NCBI GenBank assembly: GCA_016764955.1
Contig: JAESQZ010000137.1
Coordinates: forward strand, 1 to 10,899
Origin: Deltaproteobacteria bacterium
GTDB lineage: Bacteria > Myxococcota > UBA727 > JABDBI01
Direction of reading: 5' to 3'
Length of the DNA stretch: 10,899 bases
The notes beneath the pieces are model-generated. The model was not told the DNA's origin. It was given only the letters and a program-made list of their open reading frames with translations, and did not search any database. Position numbers and translations under genes: made by a program. Of this stretch, positions 9,201 to 10,899 are shown one piece after another (position 1 is the stretch's first letter; the number at the start of each line of letters is the position of its first letter).

Positions 9201-10898
9201 GTCATCAGTGTTATAGCTCCTGAAGCTGAAAAACCTGTTCCAATTACAAAAAACATTGTAATTCAGGCGGGTAGCAGCTTCTCAGTACCAATTCGAGCAC
9301 TTGACCCTGAAGGCAGAATAATTACTTGTGCTATTTCTGGATTACCTGCGGGTGTGACGCTTGATGCAAACACTTGCACACTGAGTGGTACGTTGCATAC
9401 TCTTGGCTCCTTCGAGGTATTTGTCGTGACGACCAACGAACTTGGTTACTCAAGAAGTGCAGTACTCAATATCAATGCGATTCCCGAGGGAAACATCTAT
9501 GAGATTTCAGCCGAGATCCGCATTGATAGCCAAGGTATACCGTTGCCTGCTGGTAGCTACTTGGTTAGCATAACGATTCTTGATGCTACTTCAACCTTGG
9601 GTTCAGTCTCGTCTTTTATAACTCTGAATGGCACAGAAGCCGCTACAGTAACGGCAAATCTCTTCGCTGGAGGTATTGATGAAACAGGCGAAACATCCTA
9701 CATAGCTGTCATCGATGTTCACAATTCTTCAGGAGAGTTGGTAAACAACTTTACAGATACTGTGACTTACATTGATCTTCTAAATCTGAATGGCAGTCTC
9801 AGAAGGGGTCTTGGTAACCCAGGCACTGCAGAGGGTGGTATCAATAGTGTTGCTATCTCCGACGCTCCTGGTGGTGCAGCAGTAGGCTCACTGTTTATCA
9901 GTGAACCAAGCAACAATAGGATTCTTGGGGTTGAGAACCCAGGCGAAGGTACGCTTGCTCCACTACTGATTACAGGTGCTGCACTGAACGGTCCGACTGC
10001 TCTTACAGTGACCGGAGATCATAGCAGGCTTATTGTAGCTAACACAGGCAATAATAATATTCTTGAAGTTGATTTGACGACATTCGTAGCTACCGTAATT
10101 GCTGATGCTACTGATGGACTGCTTGCCCCAACCGGCGTAGCGATCAACTCGGTCGGCGATATCTTGATATCCAGCACGGGAAGCAATGAGATTTATGAGC
10201 TTGACTCGATCACAGGTGTTGTTGCTCTGCTAGCAGATGCCACTGACGGACTGCTTGCTCCAGCGGGCATTGATGTCAGCAAACTAGGCACTTTGATGAT
10301 TGCCAACAAGGGTGCTGATCAATTGCTTGAGCTCAACCTAGCAACAGGAACCATAAGAGTATTGGCTGGTGTTTTGGAAGGCATCAGTGCTCCAGCCGAT
10401 GTAGCTGTGAAGTCTACCGGCAATGTGCTGATTGCCAACAGTGGCACTAGTCAGATTCTTGAGTTTAACGTCTTTACAGGTACCATATCTGTGATTGCAG
10501 GTACGGGTGTAGCCGGATCTGGTGGTGGTGGCGGTCGTGCTACCGATGCACAGCTCAATACCCCATTAGCCATCGCGCTAGATGAAAACGACGGTCTGTT
10601 TGTTGCTGATACCGGTAATAATGCAATTCGTAAGGTGAATGGACCAGCCCCTGCTCCTGAGGGCAGCGATGAAACTGCTCCTGAAATCACGCTGGCAGCT
10701 CCATTCGATGTGGATGGTTATGACATCACCAGGCTGGAAACAGACCCCTTGTTGAACACGATTGATTACAGCTGCTTCGATGCAGAAAGCACGATTGCCT
10801 TCTGCGAAATGACAGTGACTAGTGCAGATGGTTTAGAGCTGTTTAGATCTGCTGACACGAATGTGCCCTTCGGAGAATTCGTGACCCCAACGGATGTG
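3..10898 (+). CDS. Internal part of a giant multidomain surface/secreted protein (Ig-like, PKD, FN3, NHL-propeller mosaic); both ends outside window
   Basis: A single frame stays open for 3,632 codons with no stop, which chance cannot explain. Its translation is coherent protein throughout, with recognisable domains from edge to edge, so no frameshift is present. Start and stop are outside the window, so signal peptide, secretion signal and anchor cannot be assessed. Domains seen are He_PIG-type Ig folds, FN3-like, PKD, a helical island and NHL or NHL-like beta-propellers. These families usually mediate adhesion, carbohydrate or protein binding, or act as spacers on exported proteins. No catalytic motif was recognised. 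Composition is rich in Thr, Ser, Val, Asp and Gly and poor in Trp. The 22 cysteines fall two per module, consistent with disulfides formed outside the cytoplasm. Role as a giant adhesin, cell-surface stalk or matrix protein is inference from architecture. The gene name and substrate are unknown. Confidence 0.97.
288..857 (+). repeat. Jelly-roll-like (concanavalin A/LamG-like?) module, copy 2, complete
   Basis: Residues about 96-285 form a roughly 190-residue beta-rich module whose second half repeats the fragment at the left edge. Alternating strands and short Gly/Asp turns suggest a lectin-type sandwich, which would bind glycans or proteins. Cys130 and Cys263 are its only cysteines and could bridge the first and last strands. 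Family assignment is tentative, because no diagnostic motif is visible. The module runs directly into an Ig-type domain beginning NTAPVI. Confidence 0.55.
858..1124 (+). other. He_PIG-type putative Ig domain 1
   Basis: Residues 286-374 show the full He_PIG/cadherin-like signature: an N-x-APVI start, a DQTLEVG strand, an SDAD acidic turn, the GLPTGATFD core motif and a closing DGNGGTDTETFTITV. Domains of this family are ~90-residue beta sandwiches that act as spacers or adhesive units in exported bacterial proteins. The acidic ASDADVDD stretch could bind calcium at a domain junction, as in cadherin-like repeats (inference). It lacks the cysteine pair of the later copies. Confidence 0.85.
1125..1412 (+). 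other. Fibronectin type III-like domain 1
   Basis: Residues 375-470. It starts TTPPTI and has a TSATITFTTNE strand, the VTLTELAAGTEYTY motif typical of FN3 strands E-F, then VKAGDAAGN and a closing FTT. FN3 domains in bacteria are usually spacers or binding units of extracellular proteins. It matches the second FN3-like domain at 3231-3620 in the FKT..., GTxYTY and FTT positions, so both are copies of one cassette element. Confidence 0.8.
1416..1682 (+). other. PKD domain 1
   Basis: Residues 472-560. It has an N-VAPVASA opening, the hallmark WDFGDG motif (Trp510), HAYSSEGTFIATLTVTDDDG and a closing TDTVTTKVV. This is the classic polycystic kidney disease (PKD) fold, an extracellular Ig-like beta sandwich that mediates protein-protein or protein-carbohydrate contacts. 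It follows the FN3-like domain with only a few linker residues. Confidence 0.9.
1683..1970 (+). repeat. Pre-propeller beta-sandwich module, copy 1
   Basis: Residues 561-656, family not recognised. The pattern is a Thr-rich opening, ATFTAIDG, a strand, ADALGNLTVTG, then GTDVLVTIEVFDASETL. The same order of elements recurs at 4509-4775 (TDANGTVTVSG, then GRDVTIKTIITDPTTGE) and 9486-9782 (GSYLVSITILDA, then TSYIAVIDVHNSSGE). Each copy sits directly before a propeller block. The fold is probably Ig-like. It may cap or orient the propeller (inference). Confidence 0.6.
1971..2819 (+). repeat. Divergent propeller-like block A
   Basis: Residues 657-939. Several stretches look like degenerate beta-propeller blades: three or four strands followed by a polar loop, for example VQAAVYREDSNSWVV, DLAYSDFTGGLFAAARN and TPFGDLAFALPV. 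It follows the sandwich module as the clear propellers do. It lacks the YIAD...NHRIRK consensus of the NHL blades, so blade number and fold are uncertain. It is cysteine-free. An alternative is an unrelated beta domain. Confidence 0.4.
2820..3230 (+). other. Alpha-helical island with two cysteines and an acidic linker
   Basis: Residues 940-1076 contrast with everything else in the protein. They are rich in Lys, Glu, Ile, Leu and Asn with helix-like periodicity (DEAQIMIDKMEIIRNNVDKL, then a VADLEKEEC segment and an FEVAKTNFSILKGF segment). Cys977 and Cys1035 end two predicted helices and could bridge them. An acidic, proline-containing tail (residues about 1045-1076, with EEDKAADSPEEAEVDPP) links to the next FN3-like domain. 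A three- or four-helix bundle is likely. I do not recognise a family. Confidence 0.7.
3231..3620 (+). other. Polar linker and fibronectin type III-like domain 2
   Basis: Residues 1077-1110 are a Ser/Thr/Lys-rich linker without predicted structure. Residues 1111-1206 follow the FN3-like domain at 1125-1412: VEVFKTAD, HRLTVVGLTPGTDYTYRIKTF and a closing FQFTT. The GTDYTY motif is the clearest marker. It is cysteine-free, and its role is a spacer or binding unit. Confidence 0.7.
3621..3920 (+). other. He_PIG-type putative Ig domain 2
   Basis: Residues 1207-1306. It opens NQSPSIDSPIIDQTITIGD and then has FIDPDPID, LPSSLIFDSSTLLISGTPVPGD (split here as LPSSLIFD and LLISGTP) and closes FTLTVEAP. 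The ISGTP motif is the family's most recognisable element. It is slightly longer than copy 1 through insertions in the acidic turn, and cysteine-free. Confidence 0.85.
3921..4187 (+). other. PKD domain 2
   Basis: Residues 1307-1395. It has NQAPTAIA, VTFDGTDSSDPNPGD, the core motif SWNFGD (Trp1347), THIYTADGTFTATLRVTDGGG and a closing DTVIITVTS. It fits the PKD pattern well. Asn replaces the usual Asp after Trp, a tolerated change in the family. Confidence 0.9.
4188..4508 (+). other. PKD domain 3
   Basis: Residues 1396-1502. It opens NKPPEIITPT, has VNFIGTATDPDGEI, then WDFDDDGTADY (Trp1435) in place of WDFGDG, EHIYSD and a closing TITVVVTDG. It is longer than the other two because of a Thr-rich insertion (residues about 1463-1475) before the last strands. 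The run of four Asp around 1436-1440 could bind a metal, but this is inference. Confidence 0.8.
4509..4775 (+). repeat. Pre-propeller beta-sandwich module, copy 2
   Basis: Residues 1503-1591. It is Thr-rich and cysteine-free, with SFEETFTGSPAQEVTVEST, TDANGTVTVSG and GRDVTIKTIITDPTTGEVL. The order of elements matches copies at 1683-1970 and 9486-9782. It runs without linker into the first NHL blade. No family is recognised, but an Ig-like fold is likely. Confidence 0.6.
4776..5780 (+). repeat. Six-bladed NHL beta-propeller (block B)
   Basis: Residues 1592-1926 hold six NHL repeats, at 4776-4946, 4947-5129, 5130-5300, 5301-5468, 5469-5612 and 5613-5780. The consensus is an IxTIAGTG strand, an FSGDGG loop, LxxPxGVAVDS, then GNIYIADxxNHRIRK. 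Repeats 1, 2, 3 and 6 match it closely. Repeat 4 keeps the frame but loses the SGDGG loop, and repeat 5 is short and keeps only the second half (GNVYFAS). NHL propellers bind proteins, RNA or carbohydrates; in exported bacterial proteins the ligand is generally unknown. Six blades is a normal closed-propeller number. Confidence 0.93.
5796..6185 (+). repeat. WSD/cysteine module, copy 1
   Basis: Residues 1932-2061, beginning DTTPPTISG after the propeller. Core landmarks are IIWSDD (Trp1978), Cys1988 in LSCSATLLF, NRT, Cys2016 in IACGLD, then LPSDQVGFYELTLSATDE. The copy at 8319-8660 has all of these in the same order. The two cysteines, 28 residues apart, probably form a disulfide. The final YELTLSATDEVGN is a typical last-strand motif of Ig-like domains. 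No named family was recognised. Confidence 0.65.
6186..6458 (+). other. Big-like Ig domain, probable divergent copy of the pre-propeller module
   Basis: Residues 2062-2152. It contains VTQGSSVNGTLIL, YESSNPLLVTINSSGGFTIL and GTHVVTLTATNKTTG. The SSNP...V..I.SSG pattern resembles bacterial Ig group 2 domains. The end also lines up with the pre-propeller modules (a G-x-x-V-V-T-x-x-A strand then xxTTG), and it occupies the same place, directly before a propeller. Both readings are possible. Confidence 0.55.
6459..7370 (+). repeat. Six-bladed NHL-like beta-propeller (block C)
   Basis: Residues 2153-2456. Blade 1 (6459-6695) carries SLFYTSAKTNEIFG. Blades 2-5 start with Pro at 6696, 6831, 6963 and 7095 and have lengths 135, 132, 132 and 171 bases; blade 6 starts at 7266. 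Blades 2-4 follow a ~44-residue pattern with YLANAGANQVLEIDL and a closing VLADAADGL. Blade 5 ends with a genuine NHL loop, FAGTGVEGSSGDGG. The final half-blade AIRAIQ closes the ring. The block is a paralogue of block D. Ligand unknown. Confidence 0.88.
7371..7928 (+). other. Cysteine-rich beta segment with two cysteine pairs
   Basis: Residues 2457-2642. The first part has Cys2479 (VECPEPF) and Cys2493 (NDCLLL). The second has Cys2541 (LQCEDV) and Cys2563 (FDCSITITDPTGYSE), followed by Ig-like strands ending GEYTISLRTS and a polar NGGTNNFINFF turn. The second pair recalls the C...C-x-x-x-I/V-T-D pattern of the next module, so this may be a divergent relative of it. No named family was recognised. 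Confidence 0.5.
7929..8318 (+). repeat. Cysteine-pair Ig-like module (TLSIDAPF type), copy 1
   Basis: Residues 2643-2772. It opens PTLSIDAPFNKDGG, has Cys2673 in FACSDPSG and Cys2682 in EVCTLVITDVNG, an acidic DPPPDDFFAY insertion, and ends GTYTITMMAQDALN plus LTYTVVEA. The opening and both cysteines recur at 10677-10898. The close C-x8-C spacing suggests a strand-loop disulfide. The last strands look like a typical Ig-like C-terminus. Confidence 0.6.
8319..8660 (+). repeat. WSD/cysteine module, copy 2
   Basis: Residues 2773-2886. Landmarks shared with copy 1 are ILWSDA (Trp2808), Cys2817 in GDCGATLM, NRT, Cys2842 in HSCSTLL, then LPSDLPGFYKLTLFADDE. The cysteines are 25 residues apart here and 28 in copy 1. 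It is shorter than copy 1 at the N-terminus. Copy 1 follows a propeller directly; this one follows a cysteine-pair module. Confidence 0.65.
8661..8936 (+). other. He_PIG/cadherin-like domain 3, cysteine-bearing
   Basis: Residues 2887-2978. It opens VNDAPVLGDIADRS, has SDVDGDALTC, NLPDGLSM, GCTITGTPTTLG and a closing VTVTDGNGGTDSKS. Cys2927 and Cys2943 flank the GLP-type core and could form a disulfide. The DVDGDA motif is a common calcium-binding candidate in cadherin-like repeats. Confidence 0.85.
8937..9218 (+). other. He_PIG/cadherin-like domain 4, cysteine-bearing
   Basis: Residues 2979-3072. It has SDQTIEVGSLLNLDF, IDPDGDLITC, SGLPAGASLD and PCTLTYTPT, closing with LTATDVHGLAVSDTF. Cys3016 and Cys3033 sit in the same positions as the pair in the domain before it, with one extra residue between them. 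YTPT replaces the usual SGTPT. Confidence 0.85.
9219..9485 (+). other. He_PIG-like domain 5, cysteine-bearing
   Basis: Residues 3073-3161. It has NIVIQAGSSFSVPI, LDPEGRIITC, SGLPAGVTLD and TCTLSGTLHTLGS, closing with LNINAIP. Cys3109 and Cys3125 repeat the arrangement of domains 3 and 4. The acidic turn is weaker (DPEGR), so calcium binding is less likely here. Confidence 0.82.
9486..9782 (+). repeat. Pre-propeller beta-sandwich module, copy 3
   Basis: Residues 3162-3260. It has NIYEISAEIRIDSQG, GSYLVSITILDAT, TEAATVTANLFAGGIDETGE and YIAVIDVHNSSGELVNNF. It is a cysteine-free, probably Ig-like sandwich. It is aligned by eye with copies 1683-1970 and 4509-4775 and again leads straight into a propeller. 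Confidence 0.6.
9783..10640 (+). repeat. Six-bladed NHL-like beta-propeller (block D)
   Basis: Residues 3261-3546. Blade 1 (9783-9992) carries SLFISEPSNNRILG. Blades 2-5 start with Pro at 9993, 10128, 10260 and 10392, with lengths 135, 132, 132 and 171 bases, and blade 6 starts at 10563 with LFVADTGNNAIRKV. Blades 2 and 3 both end ADATDGLL. Blade 5 ends with an NHL-type loop in which SGDGG has become a run of glycines (bases 10521-10535). The block is a paralogue of block C, 1,099 codons downstream of it. Ligand unknown. Confidence 0.9.
10677..10898 (+). repeat. Cysteine-pair Ig-like module (TLSIDAPF type), copy 2, cut by right edge
   Basis: Residues 3559-3632, after a short Pro/Ala/Glu linker (PAPAPEGSDET). 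EITLAAPFDVDG matches TLSIDAPFNKDG of copy 1. Cys3591 in YSCFDAE and Cys3601 in AFCEMTVTSADG match its cysteine pair, with one extra residue between them. The rest of the module lies beyond the window. Confidence 0.65.
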
Positions 10899-10899
10899 G

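Noticed and set aside
9242..9263. Perfect 8-base inverted repeat (AATTACAA / TTGTAATT) with a 6-base loop
   Set aside because: It is AT-rich, lacks a T-tract, and sits in the middle of the coding frame between two Ig domains. It is better explained by the local codons than as a terminator.
3..10898. Defence island, prophage, transposon or enzyme pathway
   Set aside because: There is only one gene in view, and it shows no nuclease, helicase, integrase, transposase or other catalytic signature.

Overview
The window lies wholly inside one enormous protein-coding gene. Forward frame 3 (codons starting at positions divisible by 3, so residue n is the codon at base 3n) is open from base 3 to base 10898: 3,632 sense codons, no stop, and neither the true start nor the true end of the gene in view. 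There is no intergenic DNA, so no promoter, RBS, terminator, RNA gene or mobile element can be expected or seen. All other ORFs on either strand are short shadows of this frame. The full protein must exceed 3,632 residues, and its ends, which would carry secretion or anchoring signals, lie outside.

The product is a Thr/Ser/Val/Asp/Gly-rich, almost entirely beta-structured mosaic of the kind found in secreted or surface-attached giant proteins of bacteria (adhesin-like or matrix-like). In order it contains: a duplicated jelly-roll-like module (3-857); a putative-Ig (He_PIG) domain, an FN3-like domain and a PKD domain (858-1682); a beta-sandwich module (1683-1970); a divergent propeller-like block (1971-2819); an alpha-helical island with an acidic linker (2820-3230); FN3-like, He_PIG and two PKD domains (3231-4508); the beta-sandwich module again (4509-4775); a six-bladed NHL propeller (4776-5780); a WSD/cysteine module (5796-6185); a Big-like domain (6186-6458); a second six-bladed propeller (6459-7370); two cysteine-pair modules and a second WSD module (7371-8660); three He_PIG-like domains with disulfide-type cysteines (8661-9485); a third beta-sandwich module (9486-9782); a third six-bladed propeller (9783-10640); and the start of another cysteine-pair module (10677 to the edge).

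The most striking structure is the internal ordering. Each propeller block directly follows a ~90-residue sandwich module (three clear copies, one probable). Two of the propellers (6459-7370 and 9783-10640) have exactly equal blade lengths, 135, 132, 132 and 171 bases, across four consecutive blades. All 22 cysteines occur as two per module or sub-module, which suggests a disulfide-stabilised extracellular protein. I infer growth by duplication and shuffling of multi-domain cassettes.

The organism cannot be named. The domain set is bacterial, the standard code is used without in-frame TGA, and base composition is moderate. A Gram-negative or candidate-phylum bacterium known for giant surface genes is plausible but unproven. 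No enzyme domain, transposase or defence gene is visible.
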